Source: Micromonospora haikouensis
GTDB lineage: Bacteria; Actinomycetota; Actinomycetes; Mycobacteriales; Micromonosporaceae
Direction: 5' to 3'
Assembly: GCF_900091595.1 (NCBI RefSeq)
Contig: NZ_FMCW01000023.1
Location: 1-64,000, forward strand
DNA: 64,000 bases
Program-made: the position numbers and the translations under genes
The notes under the pieces: generated by a model
What the model was told of the DNA's origin: nothing
The model's input: only the letters and a program-made list of their open reading frames with translations
The model's database searches: none
Shown: in pieces, positions 16,586 to 27,063 of the stretch
Layout of the letters: each line of letters begins with the position of its first letter
Position numbering within the stretch: the first letter of the stretch is position 1

Positions 16586-16646
16586 CTTCGACCTCCTTGT
16601 CGATCGTCCTGCCTCCCATCCGACTCCTGTGCGGCCTGCGGCGTCA

Positions 16647-16660
16647 GGGCCGTTGGTCCC
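16647..16660. promoter_or_regulatory. DosR/DevR-like palindrome between hsp20 and the P-type ATPase gene
   Basis: GGGCCGTTGGTCCC, the exact reverse complement of the site at 19422-19435 (GGGACCAACGGCCC). It sits in the divergent intergenic region, 61 bp from the hsp20 start and 135 bp from the ATPase start, where one bound dimer could serve both. Regulation is inferred. Confidence 0.45.
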
Positions 16661-16795
16661 GGGCCACGCGGGAGAAACGCCTCTGCCGCCGCGCCGGGCG
16701 GCGGCGCGACGGTGGAGGGGGACGGCGTGCCCGGTGACGCGCCGCGCGGACAGGGAGGTCAGTGGTGGCAGTACCCGTCGGACGGGAGCGGACCG

Positions 16796-19459
<2,664 letters not shown>

Positions 19460-19508
19460 CCGGCGCGGCGCGGTCGGGGCAGGCTGGAAGCGGAAGAAGG
19501 AGGACGTG

Positions 19509-20390
19509 ATGACCATCAGATCCGGTGCCCCCGTCGTGGTGGGCGTGGACGGTTCCGACTCCGCGCTGCACGCGGTGCGGGTGGCGACCCGGGAGGCCGA
19601 GGCGCGGCACCGCCCGCTGCGGGTGGTGCACGCCTTCATCTGGCCGCTGCTCGGCACCCCGCTCGGGCCGGCCCCCGGCGGCCCGCCCGACGCCGGGCTG
19701 CGCAACTACGCGGAGCGGATCGTCGCCGACGCCGTCGCCGAGGCGAAGAAGGTCTCCACCGAGGTGGACGTGACCGGCGAACTCGTCGACGGCTCCCCCG
19801 TCCCGGTGCTGCTGCGCGAGTCCCGCGACGCGGCCCTGCTGGTGCTGGGCTCGCGGGGCCTGGGCGGCTTCGCCGAGCTGCTGGTCGGCTCGGCGGCGAT
19901 CGGGGTGTCCGCGCGCGCCGACTGCCCGGTGCTCGTGGTGCGCGGCGAGGCCCGCGCCGACGGGCCCGTGGTGGTGGGCGTCGACGGTTCGGCGCTGTCC
20001 GACGAGGCGATCGGGTTCGCCTTCGAGGAGGCGGCGCACCGCGACACCGACCTGGTGGTCGTGCACGCGTGGCTCTTCCCCACCCCGGCCGCCCCCGGCG
20101 CGGTGCTGCCCCTGGTGTACGACCTCGACGCACTGGCCGAGGAGGAGGAGCGGGTGCTCGCCGAGTCCGTCGCTGGCTGGTCGCAGCGGTACCCGGAGGT
20201 GACGGTGCACCGGCGCCTGGTCCGGGGCACGCCGGCCCGGGTGCTGGTCGAGGCGTCGCGGACCGCGCAGCTCACGGTCGTCGGCGCGCACGGCCGGGGC
20301 GCGTGGGGCGGGCTGCTCCTCGGCTCGGTCAGCCACGCCGTGCTGCACCACGCCGACTCCCCGCTGGCGATCGTCCGCCACCACCGCTGA
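19509..20390 (+). CDS. tandem-domain universal stress protein
   Basis: A 293-residue protein with two USP domains, the arrangement of the mycobacterial Rv2623 type. Domain 1 starts PVVVGVDGSDSALHA and ends with the ATP-binding loop GSRGLGGFAELLVGSAA. Domain 2 starts PVVVGVDGSALSDEA and ends GAHGRGAWGGLLLGSVS. Both loops keep the G-xx-G-x9-G-S pattern for ATP binding. Choosing ATG over the GTG three bases upstream puts AAGGAGG at 5-base spacing. It lies 49 bp after the ATPase gene and probably belongs to the hypoxia/stress set. Confidence 0.92.
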   Translation: MTIRSGAPVVVGVDGSDSALHAVRVATREAEARHRPLRVVHAFIWPLLGTPLGPAPGGPPDAGLRNYAERIVADAVAEAKKVSTEVDVTGELVDGSPVPVLLRESRDAALLVLGSRGLGGFAELLVGSAAIGVSARADCPVLVVRGEARADGPVVVGVDGSALSDEAIGFAFEEAAHRDTDLVVVHAWLFPTPAAPGAVLPLVYDLDALAEEEERVLAESVAGWSQRYPEVTVHRRLVRGTPARVLVEASRTAQLTVVGAHGRGAWGGLLLGSVSHAVLHHADSPLAIVRHHR

Positions 20391-20396
20391 GGTGCA

Positions 20397-20444
20397 AGGA
20401 AGGGCCCCTTCTTAACGCATTCTGTATAGGACGGGGCCCTTCCT
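20397..20444. repeat. GGGGCCC-type inverted repeat (palindrome family C, copy 1)
   Basis: A 12-bp perfect stem, AGGAAGGGCCCC (20397-20408) with 20433-20444, around a loop reading TTCTTAACGCATTCTGTATAGGAC. It begins 7 bases after the usp stop, so it may end that transcript. A second, related element lies at 42096-42141 with the shared loop words CTTAACGC and TATA in opposite order. Confidence 0.7.
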
Positions 20445-20492
20445 AACGTCTTCGCGCCGACAATGGCCTGTGATCGAGCACCGGGAGAGCTG

Positions 20493-21377
20493 ATGAACCG
20501 ACCTGTCGTGGTGGGGGTGGACGGATCCCCGTCGAGCCTGGTCGCCGCCGAGCACGCGGCGCAGCAGGCCGCCTGGCGGTCCCGGCCGCTGCTGCTGGTG
20601 CACGGCTACCTGCACCCGCTCGGCTACGGCGTGCCGCTCAACCCGTACGACATGGGGTTGCCCGCGCCCACCGAGGAGGCCCGGCGGATGCTGGACCGGA
20701 CGGCGGAGGAGCTGCGCGGACGCTGGCCCGGCGTCGCCGTCGAGACGCGCCAGGTGGCCGGCGGTCCCGCCGCGACCCTGGTGGCGGAGTCCCGCCGGGC
20801 GGAGCTGGTGGTGGTCGGCAGCCGAGGGCTGGGCGGCTTCGCCGGCCTGCTGCTCGGCTCGGTCGGTGCGCAGGTGGCCGGGCACGGGCACTGCCCGGTG
20901 CTCGTGGTGCGGCCCGAGGAGCAGCCGATCCCGGTCGGCGGCCCGGTGGTCGCCGGGGTGGACGGGTCGGAGCCGGGGCGGCTCGCCGCCCTGCTCGCGG
21001 CCGACGAGGCGGCCCGCCGGGGCACCGGCCTGGTGCTGGTGCACGTGGCGAGCGCCGACGACGCCCGCCCGGTGCCCGACGCGGTGGCGGAGTCCGGGGC
21101 GGCGGCCCGGGCGGAGTCGGCGGACCTGCTCGACGCCACCGCCGCCGAGGTGACGGCCGCCCACCCGGGCCTGACCGTCGAGCGGCGGCCGGTGCGGGCG
21201 GCCAAGCCCGAGCGCGCCCTGATCGAGTTGAGCGGGGACGCGGCCCTGGTGGTGATCGGCTCGCGCGGGCGCGACGGCTTCGTCGGCCTCGTGCTCGGCT
21301 CGGTCAGCCAGGCGCTCGTACAGCATGCGCACTGTCCGGTGCTGGTCGCCCACCCGCAGCCGGCCGACGCGGCGTGA
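20493..21377 (+). CDS. tandem-domain universal stress protein
   Basis: A 294-residue second tandem USP. Domain 1 runs from RPVVVGVDGSPSSLVA to the ATP loop GSRGLGGFAGLLLGSVG, and domain 2 from GPVVAGVDGSEPGRLA to GSRGRDGFVGLVLGSVS. The two USP genes are paralogues separated by the palindrome. The ATG used has GGGAG 6 bases upstream; the longer frame starting 30 bases earlier lacks a good ribosome site. It likely binds ATP and acts in growth arrest or stress survival. Confidence 0.92.
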   Translation: MNRPVVVGVDGSPSSLVAAEHAAQQAAWRSRPLLLVHGYLHPLGYGVPLNPYDMGLPAPTEEARRMLDRTAEELRGRWPGVAVETRQVAGGPAATLVAESRRAELVVVGSRGLGGFAGLLLGSVGAQVAGHGHCPVLVVRPEEQPIPVGGPVVAGVDGSEPGRLAALLAADEAARRGTGLVLVHVASADDARPVPDAVAESGAAARAESADLLDATAAEVTAAHPGLTVERRPVRAAKPERALIELSGDAALVVIGSRGRDGFVGLVLGSVSQALVQHAHCPVLVAHPQPADAA

Positions 21378-21416
21378 CCTCGACGGCCGCCCCGCCGGCC
21401 CCGCGGCCCCGGGCGG

Positions 21417-22040
21417 TCAGGAGGGGTCGCGGCCGGCGAGCAGCTCGTCGAAGCCGGCGGTGAGCGCGAACGGGTCGGGCGGCGCGGCGGGGGGCCGGCG
21501 CGCCACATGGTCGGCCAGTTCGCCGGCCGCGCGCACGATCCGGGAGCGCAGGGCGCCGTCGGCCGCCGCCTGCGACCAGTCCTCCGTGGCGGCGAAGACC
21601 GCGGTGGGCACGACCACCGCCCTGAGGTACGCGAACATTGGCCGGACGGCGTGTTCCAGGGCGAGGGAGTGCCGGGCGGTGCCGCCGGTGGCGGCGATCA
21701 GCACGGGCCGGTCCGCCAGCGTCGTGGCGTCGAACAGGTCGAAGAACGACTTGAACAGGCCGCTGTAGGACGCGTTGAAGATCGGCGTGACCGCCACGAC
21801 GCCGTCGGCCGCGGCGAGCGTGTCCAGCGCGTCGCGCAGGGCCGGTGGCGGGAAGCCGGTGAGCAGGTGGTTGACCACGTCGTGGGCGTGGTCACGCAGG
21901 TCGATCGGGCGCAGCTCGACCTCGACGCCGCGCCGGGCCAGCTCGTCGCGGGTGGCCGCGGCGAGCTGGTCGGCGAGCAGTCGGGTCGACGAGGGCTGGG
22001 AGAGCCCGGCGGAGACCACGGCGAGGGTACGGCGGCTCAT
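21417..22040 (-). CDS. LLM-partnered FMN reductase (CE1759-like)
   Basis: A 207-residue NAD(P)H-dependent FMN reductase with a flavodoxin-like fold. RRTLAVVSAGLSQPSSTRLLADQL holds the phosphate-binding loop after the first strand, and TPIFNASYSGLFKSFFDLFD is the second flavin contact. Its ATG overlaps the stop of the luciferase-like gene upstream (ATGA). It matches the known pairing of a CE1759-type reductase with a CE1758-type luciferase-like monooxygenase, to which it would supply reduced FMN. Confidence 0.88.
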   Translation of the reverse strand: MSRRTLAVVSAGLSQPSSTRLLADQLAAATRDELARRGVEVELRPIDLRDHAHDVVNHLLTGFPPPALRDALDTLAAADGVVAVTPIFNASYSGLFKSFFDLFDATTLADRPVLIAATGGTARHSLALEHAVRPMFAYLRAVVVPTAVFAATEDWSQAAADGALRSRIVRAAGELADHVARRPPAAPPDPFALTAGFDELLAGRDPS

Positions 22041-23188
22041 CGCCCCACCTCCGCGGCGGCACCGACGGCGTCGGCGGGGCCGGCAGCCGGGTCGGCGGCG
22101 GCCTCGGCTACGGCGGCGTCCCGGGCGGCCTTCAGCGACGTGTGCGTCGGGGCGTCGGGCACGTGCGCGGGCCGCAGCGCGGCGAACTCCCGGCGCAGCA
22201 CGGGGACCACCTCCTCGCCGAGGAGGTCGAGCTGCTCCAGCACGGTCTTCAGCGGCAGGCCCGCGTGGTCGATCAGGAAGAGCTGCCGCTGGTAGTCGCC
22301 GACGTAGTCGCGGAAGCCGAGGGTACGGTCGATGACCTGCTGCGGGCTGCCGACGGTCAGCGGGGTCTGCGCCATGAAGTCCTCCAGCGCCGGCCCGTGG
22401 CCGTAGACCGGTGCGTTGTCGAAGTACGGGCGGAACTCGCGCACCGCGTCCTGCGAGTTGCGCCGCATGAACACCTGGCCGCCGAGGCCGACGATCGCCT
22501 GGTCCGGCGAGCCGTGCCCGTAGTGGGCGAAGCGCTCCCGGTAGAGGCCGACCATCCGCTGGGTGTGCTCCTTGGGCCAGAAGATGTGGTTGGCGAAGAA
22601 GCCGTCGCCGTAGTAGGCGGCCTGCTCGGCGATCTCCGGGCTGCGGATCGAGCCGTGCCAGACGAACGGCGGCACCCCGTCCAGGGGGCGCGGCGTCGAG
22701 GTGAACGACTGCAACGGGGTGCGGTACTTGCCCGACCAGTCGACCACGTCCTCGCGCCAGAGCCGGCGCAGCAGGTCGTAGTTCTCGATGGTCAGCGGGA
22801 TGCCGGCCCGGATGTCCTTGCCGAACCACGGGTAGACCGGGCCGGTGTTGCCCCGGCCGAGCATGAGGTCGACGCGGCCGTCGGCGAGATGCTGGAGCAT
22901 CGCGTAGTCCTCGGCGATCTTCACCGGGTCGTTGGTGGTGATCAGGGTGGTGGCGGTGGAGAGCAGCAGCCGCTCGGTGCGGGCCGCGATCCAGCCCAGC
23001 ATGGTGGTGGGCGACGACGGCACGAACGGCGGGTTGTGGTGCTCGCCGGTGGCGAAGACGTCGAGACCGACCTCCTCGACCTTGCGCGCGATGGTCACCA
23101 TCGCCTTGATCCGCTCGTGCTCCGACGGCTCCCGCCCGGTGGTCGGGTCGACGGTCACGTCTCCGACGGTGAAGACCCCGAACTGCAT
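22037..23188 (-). CDS. LLM-class flavin-dependent oxidoreductase (CE1758-like)
   Basis: A 383-residue luciferase-like monooxygenase with a TIM barrel using FMNH2 and O2. Typical segments are FGVFTVGDVTVDP, the FATGEHHNPPFVPSSP motif, DLMLGRGNTGPVYPWFG and FVWHGSIRSPEIAEQAAYYGDGFF. The ATG has GAGGAGTCGTC upstream; a longer frame has no support. It is the first gene of a two-gene unit with its FMN reductase. A 20-bp palindrome lies 55 bp upstream. The substrate is unknown; related pairs are linked to oxidative or xenobiotic stress. Confidence 0.9.
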   Translation of the reverse strand: MQFGVFTVGDVTVDPTTGREPSEHERIKAMVTIARKVEEVGLDVFATGEHHNPPFVPSSPTTMLGWIAARTERLLLSTATTLITTNDPVKIAEDYAMLQHLADGRVDLMLGRGNTGPVYPWFGKDIRAGIPLTIENYDLLRRLWREDVVDWSGKYRTPLQSFTSTPRPLDGVPPFVWHGSIRSPEIAEQAAYYGDGFFANHIFWPKEHTQRMVGLYRERFAHYGHGSPDQAIVGLGGQVFMRRNSQDAVREFRPYFDNAPVYGHGPALEDFMAQTPLTVGSPQQVIDRTLGFRDYVGDYQRQLFLIDHAGLPLKTVLEQLDLLGEEVVPVLRREFAALRPAHVPDAPTHTSLKAARDAAVAEAAADPAAGPADAVGAAAEVGR

Positions 23189-23242
23189 GACGACTCCTCG
23201 TGTGGCTGCCGGACCGTTCCGGCCCCGGACGCAGCGCACAAC

Positions 23243-23262
23243 ATATTTGACGAGTCAACTAT
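23243..23262. promoter_or_regulatory. palindromic operator upstream of the LLM/FMN reductase unit
   Basis: ATATTTGACGAGTCAACTAT has the form ATAnTTGACnnGTCAAnTAT, a nearly perfect 20-bp palindrome in an otherwise GC-rich region. The size and symmetry fit a MarR-type operator. The core resembles, from memory, the RosR site of Corynebacterium glutamicum (GTTGAYRYRTCAAC), whose regulon includes FMN reductases and monooxygenases. No marR-like gene is in this window. Confidence 0.55.
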
Positions 23263-23363
23263 TCCGTCGGTCGGGGGGCTACGGTCCCGGTGGCCGGACG
23301 CGGCGGCGGGCCGGGCCGGGCAGTTGGGCCGGGCCGGGCGGGGCGCGCGGGTGGGGGCGCGGG

Positions 23364-23639
23364 TCAGCCGCCGGCCACCGACGGGAGCACCTGCACCTCG
23401 GCGCCCGGCGGAACCGGCGCGTCCAGCCCGCCCAGGTGGCGGCAGTCCTCGCCGTCCACGTAGACGTTGACGTGCCGGCGCACCTCGCCGCGCTCGTCGC
23501 GCAGCCGCCGGGCCAGCCGGGGCCACTCCCCCGCCAGCTCGTCGAGGACGTCGCGCAGCGTGCCGGCGACGGCGACGGTGAGCCGCGCCGCGCCCCCGAC
23601 CTCGCCGCGCAGCGGCCCCGGCACCAGGACGGTGACCAC
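23364..23639 (-). CDS. MoaD/ThiS-like ubiquitin-fold protein
   Basis: A 91-residue ubiquitin-like protein ending in Gly-Gly (LPSVAGG), the hallmark of sulfur carriers such as MoaD and ThiS. The central HVNVYVDGEDCRHLGGLDAPVPPGAEVQVLP follows the MoaD pattern. It starts with GTG immediately after the stop of the BNR-repeat gene (TGAGTG), so the two form one unit. It may carry sulfur as a C-terminal thiocarboxylate, but no adenylating enzyme is nearby, so the pathway is unknown. Confidence 0.8.
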   Translation of the reverse strand: MVTVLVPGPLRGEVGGAARLTVAVAGTLRDVLDELAGEWPRLARRLRDERGEVRRHVNVYVDGEDCRHLGGLDAPVPPGAEVQVLPSVAGG

Positions 23640-24725
23640 TCAGACCTCCGCGGCGCGGACGCAGAGCACGTCGGGCAGGTGGGCGGCGACCAGGAACCAG
23701 GAGTCGCCCTCGTCGCGGCTCGCGTAGACCTCGCCGGAGCGGGTGCCGAAGTAGACGCCGGTCGGGTCGGCGTCGTCGGCGCACATCGCGTCGCGCAGCA
23801 CCGCCGGAAAGTAGGGCCCGGCGGGCAGGCCCGCCGAGAGCGCCTCCCACGTCCCGCCCGCGTCGGCCGAGCGGTAGACCCGGCAGCGCTCGTCGACCGG
23901 GAAACGCCGGGAGTCGGCGGCGAGGGGGAACGACCAGATCATCCCCGGGCGGGTGGGGTGCGCCACCATCGGGAAGCCGAAGTCGCTGGGCAGGCCGGCG
24001 GCGATCGACAGCCACGTGTGGCCCCCGTCGTCGGAACGGTAGACGCCGTGGTGGTTCTGCGCGTAGAGCCGTTCCGGGTCGCCGGCGTCCCGGGCGACCT
24101 TGTGCACACACTGGCCGAACTCGGGCCACTCGTCGGGCAGGAAGTAGGCCCGGATGCCCGTGTTGCCCGGCGCCCAGGTCGCGCCCGCGTCGGCGGAGTG
24201 GTAGACCCCGCCGGTCGACATGGCCACCGCGATCCGGGCCGGGTCGTGCGGGTGCGGCAGGACGGTGTGCACCGCCTGGCCGCCGAAGCCCGCGCCCCAC
24301 TGCTCCCGGTGGGGGTGCTCCCACAGCGCGCGGACCAGCTCGAAGGTGCGCCCCGCGTCGGTGGAGCGGAACAGCGCCGACGGCTCGGTGCCGGCCCAGA
24401 CCACGTCCGGCTCCGCCGGACCGGCGGGCGTGAGCTGCCAGACCCGGCCGAGGCTCGCCCCGGTGTCGGCCGGGAACGCGACCGGGGCCTGCTCCGGCTC
24501 CTGCCAGGACGCGCCCAGGTCGTCGCTGGTGGCCACGCTCGGCCCGAAGTGCGAGCTGGTCATCCCGGCGAGCAGCCGGGGCACCTCGCGCCGGGTGTCG
24601 ACCGCCACCGCGTATACCCCGGTCATGGGGTGGTGGGGGCCGCTGAGCTGCCAGGTGCGGCGGCCGTCGGTGCTGGTGGCGAGGAAGAGGCCCTTGCCGG
24701 TGCCGATCGCGAGCAGGGTCGTCAT
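23640..24725 (-). CDS. BNR/Asp-box repeat beta-propeller protein (sialidase/YCF48-like)
   Basis: A 361-residue protein with repeated Asp-box motifs (S-x-D-x-G-x-T-W type): ATSDDLGASWQEP, RSTDAGRTFEL, HSADAGATWAPG, RSDDGGHTWLSI, RSADAGGTWEAL, ASRDEGDSWFLV. These mark a six- or seven-bladed beta-propeller as in sialidases and YCF48-like proteins. No secretion signal is seen, so it is probably cytoplasmic. Database names such as exo-alpha-sialidase would be unsafe, as no catalytic Arg triad can be assigned. It is coupled to the MoaD-like gene. Confidence 0.8.
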   Translation of the reverse strand: MTTLLAIGTGKGLFLATSTDGRRTWQLSGPHHPMTGVYAVAVDTRREVPRLLAGMTSSHFGPSVATSDDLGASWQEPEQAPVAFPADTGASLGRVWQLTPAGPAEPDVVWAGTEPSALFRSTDAGRTFELVRALWEHPHREQWGAGFGGQAVHTVLPHPHDPARIAVAMSTGGVYHSADAGATWAPGNTGIRAYFLPDEWPEFGQCVHKVARDAGDPERLYAQNHHGVYRSDDGGHTWLSIAAGLPSDFGFPMVAHPTRPGMIWSFPLAADSRRFPVDERCRVYRSADAGGTWEALSAGLPAGPYFPAVLRDAMCADDADPTGVYFGTRSGEVYASRDEGDSWFLVAAHLPDVLCVRAAEV

Positions 24726-24849
24726 GGGTGCGTCCTTCGCCGAGCCGGGAGCCGGATGGCGTGATTATCACCACCGGGTCCGACAGAAACCGGGCGACCC
24801 ACCGGGAGCAGAGGGGCCCAACCGCAGGTCAGCGGCGGGGCGGGATCGG

Positions 24850-25473
24850 TCAGCGGCGGGTGCGGGGCACGTGCCGGCGGTACTGGCTCACGGTCGGCTC
24901 GCCGTCGACCCAGAACCGCCACGGCACGTCGTGCGCGCCGGTCACCCCGACCCGGGGGCCGGCGGCGATCGCCGCGTCGGGCACCGGCTCGGCCGCCGGC
25001 CGCAGCCGCACCGGCCCGTCGCCGAGCAGGTAGCGCCCGTACGCCGTGCGGTCGATGCCGAGGGCGGCGCAGAGGCGCGCCGGGCCGCGCGCCAGGTCGG
25101 CATCCCGGCGTACGGCGGTGCGCCGGGACCGCGCCACCTCGACGCCCTCGACCACCTCGCCGGCCCGCAGCAGCACCGCCGAGGCCTCCCCCTCCGGCCC
25201 GGTCACCACGTTCACGCACCAGTGCATGCCGTAGGTGAAGTAGACGTAGGCGTGCCCGGCCGGGCCGAACATCACGGCGTTGCGCGGAGTGCGCCCGCGA
25301 TGCGCGTGCGAGGCGGGATCGCCGGCCGTGCCCGCGTACGCCTCGACCTCGGTGATCCGGACGGTGACCCCGCCGGCCGAGAGCCGGCAGCCGAGCAGCC
25401 CGCGCGCGGCCGGCACGACGGGCCCGGCGAGCAGCTCGGCCAGCCCGGCGACACCCACGTCGGGGTACGACAT
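24850..25473 (-). CDS. 3-methyladenine DNA glycosylase (AAG/MPG family)
   Basis: A 207-residue alkyl-base DNA glycosylase that starts base excision repair. Family motifs are LLGCRLSAGGVTVRITEVEAY with the catalytic Glu, DPASHAHRGRTPRNAVMFGPAGHAYVYFTYGMHWCVNVV, and the C-terminal GPRVGVTGAHDVPWRFWV. The ATG (MSYPD) is preferred over a longer frame. TAGGGT lies 7 bases before the ATG, so the transcript may be leaderless. It stands alone between the BNR/MoaD unit and a palindromic repeat. Confidence 0.92.
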   Translation of the reverse strand: MSYPDVGVAGLAELLAGPVVPAARGLLGCRLSAGGVTVRITEVEAYAGTAGDPASHAHRGRTPRNAVMFGPAGHAYVYFTYGMHWCVNVVTGPEGEASAVLLRAGEVVEGVEVARSRRTAVRRDADLARGPARLCAALGIDRTAYGRYLLGDGPVRLRPAAEPVPDAAIAAGPRVGVTGAHDVPWRFWVDGEPTVSQYRRHVPRTRR

Positions 25474-25554
25474 GAGCCCGACCCTACCCAGCCCCGACCC
25501 GCCCTGCCGGTCTGGGCGGGTTTGGGCGGGGCGGGGCGAGGGCGGGGCGTCGCC

Positions 25555-25609
25555 ATGTCGGCGACATGGGGGCCTCCCCGACCGGGGGACCACCCCGTGT
25601 CGCCGACAT
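25555..25609. repeat. ATGTCGGCGACAT inverted repeat (palindrome family D, copy 1)
   Basis: A 17-bp stem with one mismatch (25555-25571 with 25593-25609). Each arm itself contains the near-palindrome ATGTCGGCGACAT. A second copy, with a longer stem, lies at 56559-56613. Confidence 0.7.
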
Positions 25610-25643
25610 GGAGTCGATCATCGACGCATCCGTGAACGAGGCG

Positions 25644-25672
25644 TTGACAACGTATCGTTTAAGTGGTGGTAT
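25644..25672 (+). promoter_or_regulatory. promoter for a leaderless transcript
   Basis: A perfect TTGACA (25644-25649), a 17-bp spacer and TGGTAT (25667-25672). The usual start distance of 6-7 bases falls on the ATG at 25679, and no Shine-Dalgarno is present. The following gene is therefore probably translated from a leaderless mRNA. Confidence 0.6.
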
Positions 25673-25678
25673 CGGGGC

Positions 25679-26137
25679 ATGAGCCTGGAGCAGCAGGAAC
25701 CGTTCGCCGCGCCCGATCCGGGGCGGGCGCGGGCGCACCGCACCTACGCCGCGTTGACCCGGATCGCCGGGCGGCACGCGGGCGACGACGCGCGCCGCCG
25801 CCGCTACGCCCACCCGCACGTGCTGGACCCGTACGAGGCGGTGGCCCTGGTGACCGCACTCGCCGCCGGTGGCGCGGAGCTGGCCGACGGCGAGGAGCCG
25901 GTCGACCAGGCCGACCTGGTCGCCGCGCTCACCCTCGTGCCACACCTGCGCGCCGAGGTGGACGCGCTGGAGGCCGGCCTGCTGCGGCTCGCCCGCGACC
26001 GGGGGCTGACCTGGCAGGCGATCGGCCACGGGCTGGGGCTCGGCTCGGCGCAGGCCGCCCGGCAGCGCCACGAACGACTCACCGGCCGGGTCGGCGGCGA
26101 CCCGCACACCGGCACCGACAACGACGGGGAGGCATGA
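25679..26137 (+). CDS. putative helix-turn-helix regulatory protein
   Basis: A 152-residue all-helical protein. The C-terminal half has a plausible helix-turn-helix, LARDRGLTWQAIGHGLGLGSAQAARQRHERL (about 108-138). The middle (DPYEAVALVTALAAGGAEL, ADLVAALTLVPHLRAEVDALEAGLLRL) looks like a helical bundle. Proteins of this kind are common, uncharacterised and probably DNA-binding in Micromonosporaceae and Streptomyces. It is likely leaderless from the TTGACA promoter and is coupled to the downstream MmcQ-like gene. Confidence 0.65.
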   Translation: MSLEQQEPFAAPDPGRARAHRTYAALTRIAGRHAGDDARRRRYAHPHVLDPYEAVALVTALAAGGAELADGEEPVDQADLVAALTLVPHLRAEVDALEAGLLRLARDRGLTWQAIGHGLGLGSAQAARQRHERLTGRVGGDPHTGTDNDGEA

Positions 26138-26493
26138 TGGACCGCGCGGAGCTGATGGCGTACTGCCTGGGCAAGCCCGGCGCGTGGCTCGACCAGCCGT
26201 GGGACGCCGAGGTCGTGGTGAAGGTCGGGAACAAGATCTTCGCCTTCCTCGGCCCCGAGTCCGACGACCGGGTGGGCCTCAAGTGCGCCCCGACCCGGGA
26301 GCTGGCCGACGAGTGGCTGCACCGGTTCCCCGGCGACGCGGTCGCGTCCTCGCACGTCGGGCGGTTCGGCTGGAACAGCCTCCGGCTGGCCGGGGCGATC
26401 GACGACGACGAGCTGCTCGAGGCGGTGGACACGTCGTACGAGGCGGTGGTGGCGAAGCTGCCGCGCCGCGAGCGCCCGACGACGCCGGCCTGA
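26137..26493 (+). CDS. MmcQ/YjbR-family protein
   Basis: A 118-residue protein of the MmcQ/YjbR family (CyaY-like fold). The start MDRAELMAYCLGKPGAWLDQPWD, then KIFAFLG, DRVGLKCAPTRELADEWLHRF, and SSHVGRFGWNSLRL are family hallmarks. Of two consecutive ATG codons the second is chosen, as it sits 4-5 bases from GGAGG; the first overlaps the preceding stop. Such proteins are often called DNA-binding, but the biochemical role is unknown. Confidence 0.85.
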   Translation: MDRAELMAYCLGKPGAWLDQPWDAEVVVKVGNKIFAFLGPESDDRVGLKCAPTRELADEWLHRFPGDAVASSHVGRFGWNSLRLAGAIDDDELLEAVDTSYEAVVAKLPRRERPTTPA

Positions 26494-26513
26494 TCCCGGC
26501 ACCGGGGGCGTGG

Positions 26514-26798
26514 TCAGCGGTCCGGGTCGCCGTCGGGGCCAGGCCCGGCGTCGCCCCGGGCCCGGGCCCAGTTGAGGAACCGTTCGTGCAGGTCGGGGGC
26601 GCGCTCGGGGTGGAGCTGGGCGAGCTGGGCGCGGGCCTCGACCATGAGCTGGGCCAGGTAGAACAGCAGGGCGGTCCGATCGCCCCGGAACTCGACCAGC
26701 AGGCCGAGGCGGGCCGGCTGGCAGGGCCACTCCGCACCGCAGTTGCGGCACCTCCACAGCGGACGCATCGGCACGTGCGGAATCGCCCGGCGCACCAT
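26514..26798 (-). CDS. small conserved protein with Cys cluster
   Basis: A 94-residue protein. Near the N-terminus WRCRNCGAEWPCQP gives a CxxC plus Cys arrangement that could bind zinc, followed by a helical part (RTALLFYLAQLMVEARAQLAQLHPE) and DLHERFLNWARAR. Homologues I recall are frequent in Micromonosporaceae next to XRE/DUF397 pairs, as here, and are sometimes misnamed flavin reductase. The ATG chosen overlaps the stop of an 18-codon upstream frame (TGATG); a longer reading 87 bases upstream has no ribosome site. Confidence 0.6.
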   Translation of the reverse strand: MVRRAIPHVPMRPLWRCRNCGAEWPCQPARLGLLVEFRGDRTALLFYLAQLMVEARAQLAQLHPERAPDLHERFLNWARARGDAGPGPDGDPDR

Positions 26799-26854
26799 CA
26801 GCGCATCCGCAGGGCGATCGCGCGGGCCCGCCAGCATGACCGCAGGGTACGCAT
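26798..26854 (-). CDS. possible 18-residue leader peptide upstream of the Cys-cluster gene
   Basis: A short frame MRTLRSCWRARAIALRMR preceded by a strong GGAGGAGAG Shine-Dalgarno 4 bases from its ATG. Its TGA overlaps the ATG of the next gene (TGATG). That arrangement suggests translational coupling, or that this is the true translation start region and the annotated gene is read by re-initiation. The peptide is very basic. It is too short for any homology call. Confidence 0.4.
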   Translation of the reverse strand: MRTLRSCWRARAIALRMR

Positions 26855-27063
26855 AAGACTCTCCTCCAGCTCGGTCGAAGGCCACCGGTCGACAGGGGCC
26901 ACGCAGCCACCAGTCCGCCCCGAGGGGTGGGCACCATCAGGTGACATTCTGGTGATCAGGCCACTACTCTCGATCCGCGCTCGCACCGTTCGCGCAGTTC
27001 AGAGCATTAGCCGAGGGGCAGCGGGCGACGCGCCAAAGCAATCGAGAGAGAGTTGGGGAATCC

